From contig CAXRCC010000213.1 of NCBI GenBank assembly GCA_964228975.1, forward strand, positions 1 to 17,026: a stretch of DNA of 17,026 nt. The letters are read 5' to 3'. Positions 1 through 7,315 of the stretch are shown piece after piece. How positions within the stretch are numbered: the first letter of the stretch is position 1; every line of letters starts with the position of its first letter. Made by a program: the position numbers and the translations under genes. This DNA is from Paraneptunicella sp964228975. Lineage in GTDB: Bacteria; Pseudomonadota; Gammaproteobacteria; Enterobacterales; Alteromonadaceae. The notes under the pieces are model-generated. The model saw only the letters and a list, made by a program, of their open reading frames with translations. It searched no databases and had not been told where the DNA came from.

Positions 1-34
1 GACACTCTTTCCCTACACGACGCTCTTCCGATCT
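1..34. other. Illumina sequencing adapter left in the assembly
   Basis: Bases 2-34 match the 33-base Illumina (TruSeq-type) read-1 adapter, which begins ACACTCTTTCCC and ends GCTCTTCCGATCT. Base 1 is probably the last base of an index or more adapter. This is library sequence, not genome. The uppS reading frame stops making sense exactly at the 34/35 junction, which agrees with an untrimmed contig end. The adapter match is from memory of the published oligonucleotide and is very unlikely to be chance. Confidence 0.97.
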
Positions 35-137
35 CAGCCTGGGGTCCAAACGTACGCAGCTTACCTTTCTTTTTCGCCCATCGGCCATTGCCATCCATTA
101 TGATGGCAACGTGACGAGGCATATTAGGCTTATTCAT
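35..137 (-). CDS. uppS: Undecaprenyl diphosphate synthase, N-terminal fragment
   Basis: This is the first 34 codons of the cis-prenyltransferase that adds isopentenyl units to farnesyl diphosphate to make the C55 lipid carrier for peptidoglycan and O-antigen. The fragment starts MNKPNMPRHVAIIMDGNGRW; the MDGNGRW motif carries the catalytic Asp (residue 15 here) and is diagnostic of the family. The rest of the gene is missing because the contig ends in adapter sequence at position 34, so this is an assembly truncation and not a pseudogene. The start lies 12 nt after the frr stop and has no clear Shine-Dalgarno, so translation may be coupled to frr; the ATG six codons in (residue 6) is an alternative start. 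E. coli has dxr between frr and this gene; here they are adjacent. Confidence 0.93.
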
Positions 138-149
138 GAAATTTAAGGG

Positions 150-707
150 CTAGATTTCCATTAATTCTTTTTCTTTAACCGCTAACAGTTCATCAACTTG
201 CTTGATAACTGAGTCTGTTAGCTTTTGAATCACTTCTTCACCCTTACGTGATTCATCTTCAGAGATTTCTTTTTCTTTCAAAAGCTCTTTGATATCGCTA
301 TTCGCATCACGGCGAATGTTACGCACACCAACACGGCCTTGCTCAGCTTCATTGCGAACAACTTTGATGAGATCCTTACGGCGCTCTTCCGTTAAAGGAG
401 GCATAGGAATACGAATAGTTGTGCCCGCTGAAATGGGGTTTAAGCCAAGATCAGACGCCATAATCGCTTTTTCTACGGCTTGTGTTGTGCTCTTATCAAA
501 TACGGTTAGTGCCAGTGTTCTTGAGTCTTCCGCAACAACGTTAGCAAGTTGTTTTAACGGCGTATCCGCACCGTAGTAAGAAACTTGGATGCCATCTAGC
601 AAGCTAGGATGCGCTCGGCCAGTGCGAATTTTACTAAAGTTAGATTTCAGTGCAGAAATGGTTTTTTCCATACGCTGTTCTGCGTCAGCTTTGATATCAT
701 CAATCAT
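150..707 (-). CDS. frr: Ribosome recycling factor
   Basis: RRF works with EF-G to split the post-termination ribosome so that subunits can be reused. The 185-residue length equals that of the E. coli protein, and the sequence is recognisable throughout: an N-terminal helix beginning MIDDIKADAEQRMEKTISAL, the conserved KIRTGRAHPSLLDGI segment (about residues 26-40), the IPMPPLTEERRKDL stretch near residues 100-113, and the C-terminal helix of the three-helix bundle. The start is supported by a Shine-Dalgarno CAGGAG six bases upstream. It lies 13 nt downstream of pyrH and 12 nt upstream of uppS, so it is almost certainly co-transcribed with both. Nothing looks damaged. Confidence 0.98.
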   Translation of the reverse strand: MIDDIKADAEQRMEKTISALKSNFSKIRTGRAHPSLLDGIQVSYYGADTPLKQLANVVAEDSRTLALTVFDKSTTQAVEKAIMASDLGLNPISAGTTIRIPMPPLTEERRKDLIKVVRNEAEQGRVGVRNIRRDANSDIKELLKEKEISEDESRKGEEVIQKLTDSVIKQVDELLAVKEKELMEI

Positions 708-720
708 GACTCACTCCTGA

Positions 721-1467
721 TTAATTATCTTTATTTGAGATGTGTGTTCCGACAGCCTGTCCTTCAATGACGGCTCTCAAGCAGCCAGGTTTGTTCATAT
801 TAAACACACCGATTGGCATGTTGTGGTCTCGCGCTAGAGTGAAGGCTGCTAAGTCCATGACTTTCAATTCGCGCTCTAAAACCTGCTGATAATTCAAAGA
901 ACTGTATAAAACTGCATCTGGGTTTTTATTAGGATCTTCACTGTATACGCCATCAACTTTTGTTGCTTTTAATACGACGTCAGCTTCAATTTCAATGCCG
1001 CGTAAACACGCTGCTGAATCGGTTGTGAAGAATGGATTACCTGTACCCGCGGAAAAGATAACGACTTTACCCGCTCTTAACAAGCTAATTGCATCCGCCC
1101 AGTTATAAGAGTCACATACACCATTTAGTGGAATAGCTGACATAACGCGCGCAGCAACATTCGCTCGGTGCAATGCATCGCGCATAGCTAGGCCGTTCAT
1201 TACCGTCGCCAGCATGCCCATGTGGTCACCTACAACACGGTTCATTCCCGCTGCTGCTAACCCTTCACCACGGAAGAGATTTCCGCCACCGATAACCAAA
1301 CCAACTTGCACACCCATTGCAAGAATTTCTTTGATCTCTCCGGCCATCCTGTCCAAGACTTTAGGGTCGATTCCAAACCCTTCACTACCCATGAGCGCTT
1401 CACCACTCAATTTCAACAAAATACGGTCGTACTTTGCTTTCTTATTCGTATTTAATGAATCAGTCAT
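721..1467 (-). CDS. pyrH: Uridylate (UMP) kinase
   Basis: PyrH phosphorylates UMP to UDP with ATP, in de novo pyrimidine supply; bacterial UMP kinases are hexamers of the amino acid kinase fold, activated by GTP and inhibited by UTP. The recognisable elements in order are RILLKLSGEAL near the N-terminus, the glycine-rich GGGNLFRG loop and the nucleotide-site segment GTGNPFFTTD. I chose the ATG giving MTDSLNTNKK (248 aa), since the E. coli protein (241 aa) begins close to this point; an AAGGGGA lies about 11 nt upstream. A GTG seven codons earlier is possible but would overlap that ribosome site. A long palindrome separates the gene from tsf, so it probably has its own promoter in 1468-1600; TTGTGA-17-TTATGG is a weak candidate there. 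Confidence 0.97.
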   Translation of the reverse strand: MTDSLNTNKKAKYDRILLKLSGEALMGSEGFGIDPKVLDRMAGEIKEILAMGVQVGLVIGGGNLFRGEGLAAAGMNRVVGDHMGMLATVMNGLAMRDALHRANVAARVMSAIPLNGVCDSYNWADAISLLRAGKVVIFSAGTGNPFFTTDSAACLRGIEIEADVVLKATKVDGVYSEDPNKNPDAVLYSSLNYQQVLERELKVMDLAAFTLARDHNMPIGVFNMNKPGCLRAVIEGQAVGTHISNKDN

Positions 1468-1601
1468 TGAATCGGATGTCCCCTTCACCTGAATTATTTA
1501 CTCAAGATATGCCATAAGTACCGGTATTCATGTTTCACAAAAACCCATACTCATAAATGTAATTCTTTATTTTCCAAATCCTTGGAATCGCAATTACGAA
1601 A

Positions 1602-1674
1602 AGGCACCTCGTAGGTCTGTTAACTTTTAGCTTTAGCGCGTAAAACTAAAAGTTAACAGACCCGTCAGGTGCCT
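1602..1674 (-). terminator. 73-bp near-perfect palindrome between tsf and pyrH
   Basis: Two nested inverted repeats share one centre. The outer arms are AGGCACCT (1602-1609) and AGGTGCCT (1667-1674). The inner arms are 17 bp and perfect, GGTCTGTTAACTTTTAG (1614-1630) and its complement (1646-1662). A 4x4 internal loop separates the two stems, and TTTA/TAAA can extend the stem inside the loop. Read leftward, the stem is followed at once by TTTT, so it can act as an intrinsic terminator or attenuator after tsf. It is much longer than an ordinary terminator stem, and a MITE- or REP-like element is the alternative. The 256-nt gap between tsf and pyrH also holds a 6-bp hairpin at 1572-1587 and an imperfect one at about 1678-1710. 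Confidence 0.75.
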
Positions 1675-1723
1675 CTGCTTAGTTTAACCGACTCCAGTTA
1701 AAGACTAAAGCCGGACAACTAAC

Positions 1724-2596
1724 TTATTTTTTAGCAGCTTCCATTTGAGCTGCAACTTCTGCTGCGAAGTCTTCTTCTTTCTTCTCGATGCCTTCACCTA
1801 CTTCAAAGCGGATGAAGTTAACTACGTCTGCATCTTTAGACTTAAGAAGGTCACCAACGCTTGTAGAAGGATCTTTAACGAAAGGTTGGCCAGTAAGGCT
1901 GATTTCACCAGTGAATTTCTTCATGCGACCAACAACCATTTTTTCTGCGATTTCAGCAGGCTTGCCGCTTTGCATCGCGATGTCGATTTGGATCGCTTTT
2001 TCTTTTTCTACCACTTCAGCTGGCACATCTTCAGGCTTAACGAACTGAGGGCTTGCAGCTGCAACGTGCATTGCAACGTCTTTCGCTAGCTCAGCATCAC
2101 CACCATTAAGGATAGCAATAACACCGATACGGCCACCGTGCACGTATGCACCTAGGTTGTCACCTTCAACGCTGATTACGCGACGAGGAGAGATGTTTTC
2201 ACCGATTTTAGCAACAAGCGTGTCACGCGTTTCAGCAACTGTTGCACCATCTAATTCTAGTGCGTTAACGGCTTCCATTTCGCTAGACTTGTTAGCGTGA
2301 GCGAGTTCAAGGATCTTGTTACCGAACGCAAGGAAACCTTCGTCACGTGCTACGAAGTCAGTTTCACAGTTAACTTCCATCATAGTAGCAACGCCACCGT
2401 CGATTTTAGTTAGGATTACACCTTCTGCTGCGATACGGCCTGCTTTTTTAGCTGCTTTAGCTTGACCAGACTTACGCATGTTTTCGATGGCTAGCTCGAT
2501 GTCACCGTCAGTTTCAACCAACGCTTTTTTACAATCAAGCATACCTGCGCCAGTACGCTCACGAAGTTCTTTAACAAGGGCTGCAGTCACTGCCAT
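1724..2596 (-). CDS. tsf: Translation elongation factor Ts
   Basis: EF-Ts is the nucleotide exchange factor that releases GDP from EF-Tu. The protein is 290 residues, close to E. coli (283). The N-terminal UBA-like domain starts MAVTAALVKELRERTGAGML, and the TDFVAR motif at residues 79-84, whose Asp-Phe pair inserts into EF-Tu to disturb the Mg/GDP site, is intact. The core subdomains and the C-terminal module follow normally, ending EVAAQMEAAKK. The start is fixed by a strong GAGGAAAG about seven bases upstream. It follows rpsB by 150 nt, the usual pairing, with a short hairpin between the two that could reduce read-through. No anomalies seen. Confidence 0.98.
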   Translation of the reverse strand: MAVTAALVKELRERTGAGMLDCKKALVETDGDIELAIENMRKSGQAKAAKKAGRIAAEGVILTKIDGGVATMMEVNCETDFVARDEGFLAFGNKILELAHANKSSEMEAVNALELDGATVAETRDTLVAKIGENISPRRVISVEGDNLGAYVHGGRIGVIAILNGGDAELAKDVAMHVAAASPQFVKPEDVPAEVVEKEKAIQIDIAMQSGKPAEIAEKMVVGRMKKFTGEISLTGQPFVKDPSTSVGDLLKSKDADVVNFIRFEVGEGIEKKEEDFAAEVAAQMEAAKK

Positions 2597-2676
2597 TTTG
2601 CTTTCCTCAGAAATAATTTTTAGTGTTTAACAGACAGGACTTGGCTGTATGTCTGTCATCTAGAATTCATGTCAAA

Positions 2677-2695
2677 CAGGGGCATTACGCCCCTG
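2677..2695 (-). terminator. Hairpin between rpsB and tsf, likely attenuator
   Basis: CAGGGGC (2677-2683) and GCCCCTG (2689-2695) form a perfect 7-bp GC-rich stem with a 5-nt loop. Read in the direction of transcription it is followed by TTTGA, a poor U-tract, so it would be a leaky terminator that tunes tsf relative to rpsB. A second, weaker repeat, ACAGACA/TGTCTGT (2630-2636 and 2650-2656), lies nearer the tsf start and could form a competing structure. The pairing is seen directly; attenuation is inferred. Confidence 0.6.
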
Positions 2696-2746
2696 CTTAC
2701 TTTACATCTTGCGACCCTATTGGGCCTCGACGTTAGACGTGAAAGC

Positions 2747-3475
2747 TTATTCAGCTTCTACGAAATCGTCGCTTTCAGCTTGTGCTTCTAAGTTGCTATC
2801 GCGACCAGCACTGATAGAGTCAGCTGCAGCGTTCAAGTATAGTTGAACAGCACGGATTGCGTCGTCGTTACCAGGGATGATGTAATCGATGTTGTCAGGG
2901 CTGCTGTTTGTATCAACAACAGAAACAACAGGGATACCTAAGCTTTTCGCTTCACGGATAGCAATGTGCTCGTGAGTTGCATCAACAACGAACAATACGT
3001 CAGGCAAACCGCCCATGTCCTTGATACCACCCAAGCTGCTTTCAAGCTTTTCCATTTCTCTTTGAAGCATTAACGCTTCTTTTTTAGTCAACTTCTCGAA
3101 AGTGCCGTCTTGAGCTTGTTGCTCTAGATCTTTCAAACGCTTGATTGACTGACGAACTGTTTTCCAGTTTGTCAACATGCCGCCTAACCAACGCTTGTTT
3201 ACGTAGTACTGATCACACTTTTTAGCTGCTTCTTTAACTGCTTCACCAGCTGCACGCTTAGTACCAACGAACAATACTTTGCCTTTCTTAGCTGCAACGC
3301 TAGAAAGGAAGTTCATTGCGTCGTTGAAAAGTGGAACGGTTTTTTCAAGGTTGATGATATGAACTTTGTTACGTGCACCGAAAATGAAAGGCTTCATTTT
3401 TGGGTTCCAGTAACGAGTTTGGTGACCGAAGTGAACACCCGCTTGTAGCATGTCGCGCATTGACACATTTGCCAT
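2747..3475 (-). CDS. rpsB: 30S ribosomal protein S2
   Basis: S2 is a late-assembling protein of the small subunit that helps seat S1. The 242-residue product begins MANVSMRDMLQAGVHFGHQT, a near-invariant S2 signature, and contains RYWNPKMKPFIFGARN, KRWLGGMLTNWKT and the LPDVLFVVDATHEHIAIREA segment, with the usual acidic C-terminal tail. The start used here lies 13 codons inside the longest open frame and has GAGGAAA at a good distance; a longer version would translate the leader hairpin and has no counterpart in known S2 proteins. In E. coli, S2 represses its own operon by binding the mRNA leader, and the region upstream here has the matching position and structure. Confidence 0.98.
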   Translation of the reverse strand: MANVSMRDMLQAGVHFGHQTRYWNPKMKPFIFGARNKVHIINLEKTVPLFNDAMNFLSSVAAKKGKVLFVGTKRAAGEAVKEAAKKCDQYYVNKRWLGGMLTNWKTVRQSIKRLKDLEQQAQDGTFEKLTKKEALMLQREMEKLESSLGGIKDMGGLPDVLFVVDATHEHIAIREAKSLGIPVVSVVDTNSSPDNIDYIIPGNDDAIRAVQLYLNAAADSISAGRDSNLEAQAESDDFVEAE

Positions 3476-3660
3476 GAGAATTTCCTCTTTGTATGGGGTT
3501 TTGCCTCCATACATCCCAATTTTCGATTCAGCACACCGAACTTAACAACCGCCCTTATGGGTTTAAGTTAAGGTTCTCTGAACACCCCGAAAATCGTGTC
3601 GATGTATGTGTGTTATTTAAATTTCAATTTATTCACGTTTATCCGAGTTGGAAAACGCGG
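3476..3660 (-). promoter_or_regulatory. rpsB 5' leader (t44/tff-type S2 autoregulatory region)
   Basis: From the predicted transcription start to the rpsB ATG there are about 180 untranslated bases with two clear hairpins. One is CTTAAC/GTTAAG (3541-3546, 3567-3572) extended inward by AACC/GGTT. The other is TGTATGG/CCATACA (3490-3496, 3507-3513), which ends two bases before the GAGGAAA ribosome site at 3481-3487. In E. coli the same map/rpsB gap holds the t44 (tff) RNA, now viewed as the rpsB leader through which S2 represses translation. The hairpins are read from the sequence. The family assignment rests on position and general structure; I did not align it to a covariance model. Confidence 0.65.
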
Positions 3661-3664
3661 GCGC

Positions 3665-3693
3665 TTTATACCACGATACGCCATTCGACTCAA
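3665..3693 (-). promoter_or_regulatory. Sigma70 promoter of rpsB
   Basis: On the leftward strand there is TTGAGT (3688-3693), a 17-bp spacer and TATAAA (3665-3670), followed by the GC-rich discriminator GCGCCCGCG. A discriminator of this kind is typical of ribosomal promoters under stringent control by ppGpp/DksA. Upstream of the -35, the A/T-only stretch AAATTTATATTAAATA (3692-3707 on the plus strand) could act as an UP element. Position and shape fit a strong growth-rate-controlled promoter; this is a sequence-based prediction. Confidence 0.75.
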
Positions 3694-3729
3694 ATTTATA
3701 TTAAATAGCAAATCCGCATGCTGTGAAGA

Positions 3730-3758
3730 TGTACAGCTTGCAACTCCTTCGCTAAAAT
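3730..3758 (+). promoter_or_regulatory. Probable sigma70 promoter of map
   Basis: TGTACA (3730-3735), a 17-bp spacer and TAAAAT (3753-3758) lie about 25 bp before the map start. The -35 is a 4/6 match and sits inside a small inverted repeat, GCTGT/ACAGC (3720-3724, 3733-3737), that could be an operator. It is back to back with the rpsB promoter, with 36 bp between the two -35 boxes, so the two operons may affect each other. Confidence 0.5.
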
Positions 3759-3782
3759 GCTGACCAAGTTAATAATAATGAG

Positions 3783-4583
3783 ATGATCACCTTGTCTATT
3801 ACGATCAAAACTCCTGAAGAAATAGAAAAAATGCGCGTAGCGGGCCGCATGGCAGCAGAAGTATTAGAAATGCTGGGCGAGCACGTCAAGAAAGGCGTAA
3901 CAACGGACGAATTAAATACCATTTGCCACGACTACATCGTAAATGTACAAAAAGCCATACCAGCACCATTGAACTATGGCAATCCTCCTTTTCCGAAATC
4001 AATTTGTACCTCGGTCAATCATGTTATTTGTCACGGCATTCCGTCTGATAAAAAGCTAAAAGACGGCGATATCGTGAATGTTGACGTCACTGTTATCAAA
4101 GATGGCTATCACGGCGATACGTCAAAAATGTTTGTTGTAGGCAAGCCTAAAATCATGGCTGAGCGTTTGATCAATGTAACCCAAGAATGTTTGTACAAGG
4201 CCATCAAGCTCGTAAAACCAGGTTGTCGATTGGGTGATATTGGCGCGGTAATACAACAATATGCTGAAAGCCATAATTACTCTATTGTGCGCGAATACTG
4301 TGGTCACGGCATTGGTGCAAACTTCCATGAAGAGCCGCAAGTTGTTCACTATGGAAAATACGGCACGGGTGAAGCACTTCAAGCAGGCATGTGCTTTACT
4401 ATTGAGCCAATGATCAACGCAGGTAAACGTCATAGCAAACTTCTACCCGATGATTGGACCGTTGTAACCAAAGATCGCAGCTTAAGCGCACAATGGGAAC
4501 ACACGCTGCTTGTGACTGAAAATGGCTGCGAAATTTTAACGCTTCGAAGCGATGAAAACATCGAGCGAGTCATCAGCCACTAA
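3783..4583 (+). CDS. map: Type I methionine aminopeptidase
   Basis: MAP removes the initiator Met from nascent proteins whose second residue is small. The 266-residue protein aligns by eye with E. coli Map (264 aa) along its whole length. All five dimetal ligands of the pita-bread fold are present: D101 (VNVDVTV), D112 (HGDTSKMF), H175 (YCGHGIG), E208 (FTIEPM) and E239 (WEHTLLV); the substrate-contacting His is H84 in VICHGIP. No N-terminal extension is present, as expected for type I. The Shine-Dalgarno is weak, and a TTG three codons downstream (giving a start nearer to the E. coli protein) is the only rival start. It leads a three-gene operon with glnD and dapD, divergent from rpsB. Confidence 0.98.
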   Translation: MITLSITIKTPEEIEKMRVAGRMAAEVLEMLGEHVKKGVTTDELNTICHDYIVNVQKAIPAPLNYGNPPFPKSICTSVNHVICHGIPSDKKLKDGDIVNVDVTVIKDGYHGDTSKMFVVGKPKIMAERLINVTQECLYKAIKLVKPGCRLGDIGAVIQQYAESHNYSIVREYCGHGIGANFHEEPQVVHYGKYGTGEALQAGMCFTIEPMINAGKRHSKLLPDDWTVVTKDRSLSAQWEHTLLVTENGCEILTLRSDENIERVISH

Positions 4584-4627
4584 GCCCCTCTATATGTAAA
4601 ACACAAGAAACCTCGTCGGAGTGATTT

Positions 4628-7273
4628 ATGACTGCGCATGCTTTATTGAGCCAAATAAAACAAATCAATTCCGTCGATAATCGCGATGCCTTCAAGGAGT
4701 GTATCGCGAACTGTTATACCTGGATGAAAACGGTGTATAACGGCACGGAGAATGTGGTTAGCCTCGTGGAAGGCCGAGCTGCCTTTGTGGACGTGATGCT
4801 GTGCCACATTTGGCGCTTAATGAAAATCGAACAACATCCTCAAATTAGCTTGATTGCCGTTGGTGGGTACGGGCGTGGACACCTTCAACCCTACTCCGAC
4901 ATCGATTTACTCATTCTTAGCAAGCGCGCACTAAACAGCGAGCAACAAGCCTTAGTTCAGCAATTTATTACCTTTCTTTGGGATATCGGTTTAGACATCG
5001 GTCAATCAGTACGTACCATTGATGAAACCTTTTCTTTAGCCAAACAAGACATCACTATTGCCACCAATTTAATTGAGTCTCGTTTGCTCATTGGCAACGA
5101 AGACAACTTCAAAGATTTACAAAATAAAGTTCATGGCAAAAAGTTCTGGTCGAGTAAAGATTTCTTCTTAGCAAAGTACGATGAGCAAAAAAACCGACAA
5201 GCCAAATTCAACGGTACAAACTACAACTTAGAACCTAACATCAAAGAAAACCCAGGCTGCCTGAGAGATATTCAAACCATTGGTTGGGTGGCTAAAAAGC
5301 ATTTTCGCGTGTTCAAAGGCAAATCACTTATTGAGCACGGCTACTTTACTCAAGAAGAACTCGACGAATTGATGGAATGTCGAAAACATCTTTGGTGTAT
5401 TCGGTTTACTTTGCATTTCCATACGGGTCGAAACGAAAACCGCCTTCTTTTTGATTATCAGGCAGATATCGCTCGTAAGCTCGGTTATGTCGACCCTACT
5501 GATCCAGACAACGACAAACGTGCCGTTGAAAAAATGATGAAGGAATTATTCCGAATCATTCGCCGAGTTTCCGAGTTGAACGGAATGCTATTGCAACACT
5601 TCTTGCAAGATATTCTCAGTGCCGACGTTAAAACAACGCAAATCATTAATGACGATTTCGACTTGTGGGACGGGCTCGTTCACGCACGTCACGATGATGT
5701 TTTTTCAAGTCCTGAAGACATCATGCAGTTTTTCTTACTGCTCACAAATACCCCTGAAGCCAAAGGCCTGCATTCAAAAACAATGCGTTTATTACGCAAT
5801 GGACGAAGAAAGTTTGCGAACCAGTATTTTTGCGAGTTTCCTGCTTGTCGCGACATTTTCATCCGCCTAGTCAAACAAGTGCGTTTCTTTGGCCTTCCTT
5901 GGGATCTCATGCACAAGCACGGCATCATGCAAGCCTATCTACCACAATGGGATCACATTGTCGGTATGATGCAATTTGATCTGTTCCACGCTTATACGGT
6001 GGATGAGCACACCCATCGCCTTATTAAGCAGTTAGCTTATTTTGCGAGTAAAGATGAAAACGACACCTTTCCTCGTTGTGGGCGCATTATTCAGAACATG
6101 GATAAGCCCGAAGTGTTATTTCTTGCGGGTATTTTTCATGACATCGACAAAGGCAGAAACGGCGATCACTCTAAACTTGGAGCCGTCACCGTTCAAGAAT
6201 TCGGTGAGCTACATAATTTGCCGCCAGAGGACACCAAGCTTATTTCGTGGCTTGTAGAGCAGCACTTACTGTTGTCTGTTGTTGCACAGCGCAGAGATAT
6301 TCAAGATCCCGAAGTTATTCACGAATTCGCCACAGCGATGCGAAATCATGTAAACCTTGACCACTTATACGCGCTCACACTCGCTGATATTCGCGCAACG
6401 AACGACAATTTGTGGAATGACTGGAAGTCATCACTGTTAAGAGAGCTGTATGTGCTTACCAGTAATGCGCTAGAAAATGGTCTGCAAAACGAAGTCGACG
6501 TTCAAGAACGTATTCACAAAAACAAGGAAAAGGCCAAAGCCTTGTTGAAGAATTTCAAGTGTACGCCGGAAATGTTCGAGCCTTTGTGGGAACAATTTCC
6601 CAACGATTATTTTATTCGATTCAAGCCCACGCAAGTGGCATGGCACACACAATCCATTATTTATCATATGGATTCATCCAACGACAGCGGTGAAATTCCG
6701 ATGGTGGATATTGCCAATGGCACATTAAAAGCAGGCACAGAACTGATTATCTTCTGCAAAGATCGCCCTGCACTTTTCGCTCAAACTGCATCGGTATTAG
6801 ATAGCAAAAGCTGTTCTATTAACGACGCGCAAATTTGCGCGCTAAATAATGGCTATATCTTCGATAGCTTCATTATTCTTGAGCAAGACGGTAAACAAAT
6901 TAAATCGAAAAGCCGACTTGAAACTCTGAAAAAAGCCGTATTAACCCAATTAAAGAGCCCTGGTGTCGAGCATACCAACAGGCGCAGAATGCCACGGCAA
7001 TTAAAACAACTTAATGTCCCAACAAAGGTGCGCTTCTTCTCTCAACCGGAGCAAACCATGTTAGAGTTAGAGGCACTTGATGCACCTGGCTTACTCGCTA
7101 AGATTGCTCACACCTTTGTTGAACAAAACTTAACCCTACGAGTTGCTAAAATAACTACAATTGGAGAGCGTGCAGAAGACTTGTTCATCGTCAGTAATAA
7201 AGACGGTAAAGCGCTCACTCAAAATGAACAGGTTGATTTAAAGAAAAAACTGATAGAGCGATTATCTTCTTAG
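4628..7273 (+). CDS. glnD: Bifunctional PII uridylyltransferase / uridylyl-removing enzyme
   Basis: GlnD is the primary nitrogen sensor. It uridylylates PII (GlnB/GlnK) when glutamine is low and removes UMP when glutamine is high, and so sets glutamine synthetase activity and NtrBC output. The 881-residue length is usual for the family. The nucleotidyltransferase motif GGYGRG (79-84) with SDIDLL (90-95) gives the metal-binding aspartates. The HD domain responsible for UMP removal has DEHTHRL near residue 458-464 and HDIDKGRNGDHSKLG from about 504. Two ACT domains, which bind glutamine, start near residues 703 and 810. All catalytic motifs look intact. The start has CGGAG seven bases upstream and lies 44 nt after map; dapD follows after 42 nt. 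Confidence 0.98.
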   Translation: MTAHALLSQIKQINSVDNRDAFKECIANCYTWMKTVYNGTENVVSLVEGRAAFVDVMLCHIWRLMKIEQHPQISLIAVGGYGRGHLQPYSDIDLLILSKRALNSEQQALVQQFITFLWDIGLDIGQSVRTIDETFSLAKQDITIATNLIESRLLIGNEDNFKDLQNKVHGKKFWSSKDFFLAKYDEQKNRQAKFNGTNYNLEPNIKENPGCLRDIQTIGWVAKKHFRVFKGKSLIEHGYFTQEELDELMECRKHLWCIRFTLHFHTGRNENRLLFDYQADIARKLGYVDPTDPDNDKRAVEKMMKELFRIIRRVSELNGMLLQHFLQDILSADVKTTQIINDDFDLWDGLVHARHDDVFSSPEDIMQFFLLLTNTPEAKGLHSKTMRLLRNGRRKFANQYFCEFPACRDIFIRLVKQVRFFGLPWDLMHKHGIMQAYLPQWDHIVGMMQFDLFHAYTVDEHTHRLIKQLAYFASKDENDTFPRCGRIIQNMDKPEVLFLAGIFHDIDKGRNGDHSKLGAVTVQEFGELHNLPPEDTKLISWLVEQHLLLSVVAQRRDIQDPEVIHEFATAMRNHVNLDHLYALTLADIRATNDNLWNDWKSSLLRELYVLTSNALENGLQNEVDVQERIHKNKEKAKALLKNFKCTPEMFEPLWEQFPNDYFIRFKPTQVAWHTQSIIYHMDSSNDSGEIPMVDIANGTLKAGTELIIFCKDRPALFAQTASVLDSKSCSINDAQICALNNGYIFDSFIILEQDGKQIKSKSRLETLKKAVLTQLKSPGVEHTNRRRMPRQLKQLNVPTKVRFFSQPEQTMLELEALDAPGLLAKIAHTFVEQNLTLRVAKITTIGERAEDLFIVSNKDGKALTQNEQVDLKKKLIERLSS

Positions 7274-7315
7274 ATATCTCGTTCGGAGTAATTAATTATT
7301 ACAGGATTTACCCCA

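Noticed and set aside
1..150. uppS as a genuine pseudogene
   Set aside because: The break coincides with adapter sequence, so it is an assembly edge and not a mutation.
1745..2089. Open frames of 86-114 codons on the plus strand inside tsf
   Set aside because: They are antisense to a fully conserved tsf, have no ribosome site and show no family resemblance.
3493..3708. 71-codon plus-strand frame over the rpsB leader
   Set aside because: It covers the rpsB leader and promoter in antisense, has no ribosome site and ends in the promoter region; structure there is better explained by the leader.
5619..6667. Several 65-83 codon frames inside glnD on both strands
   Set aside because: They overlap an intact glnD and have composition expected of shadow frames.
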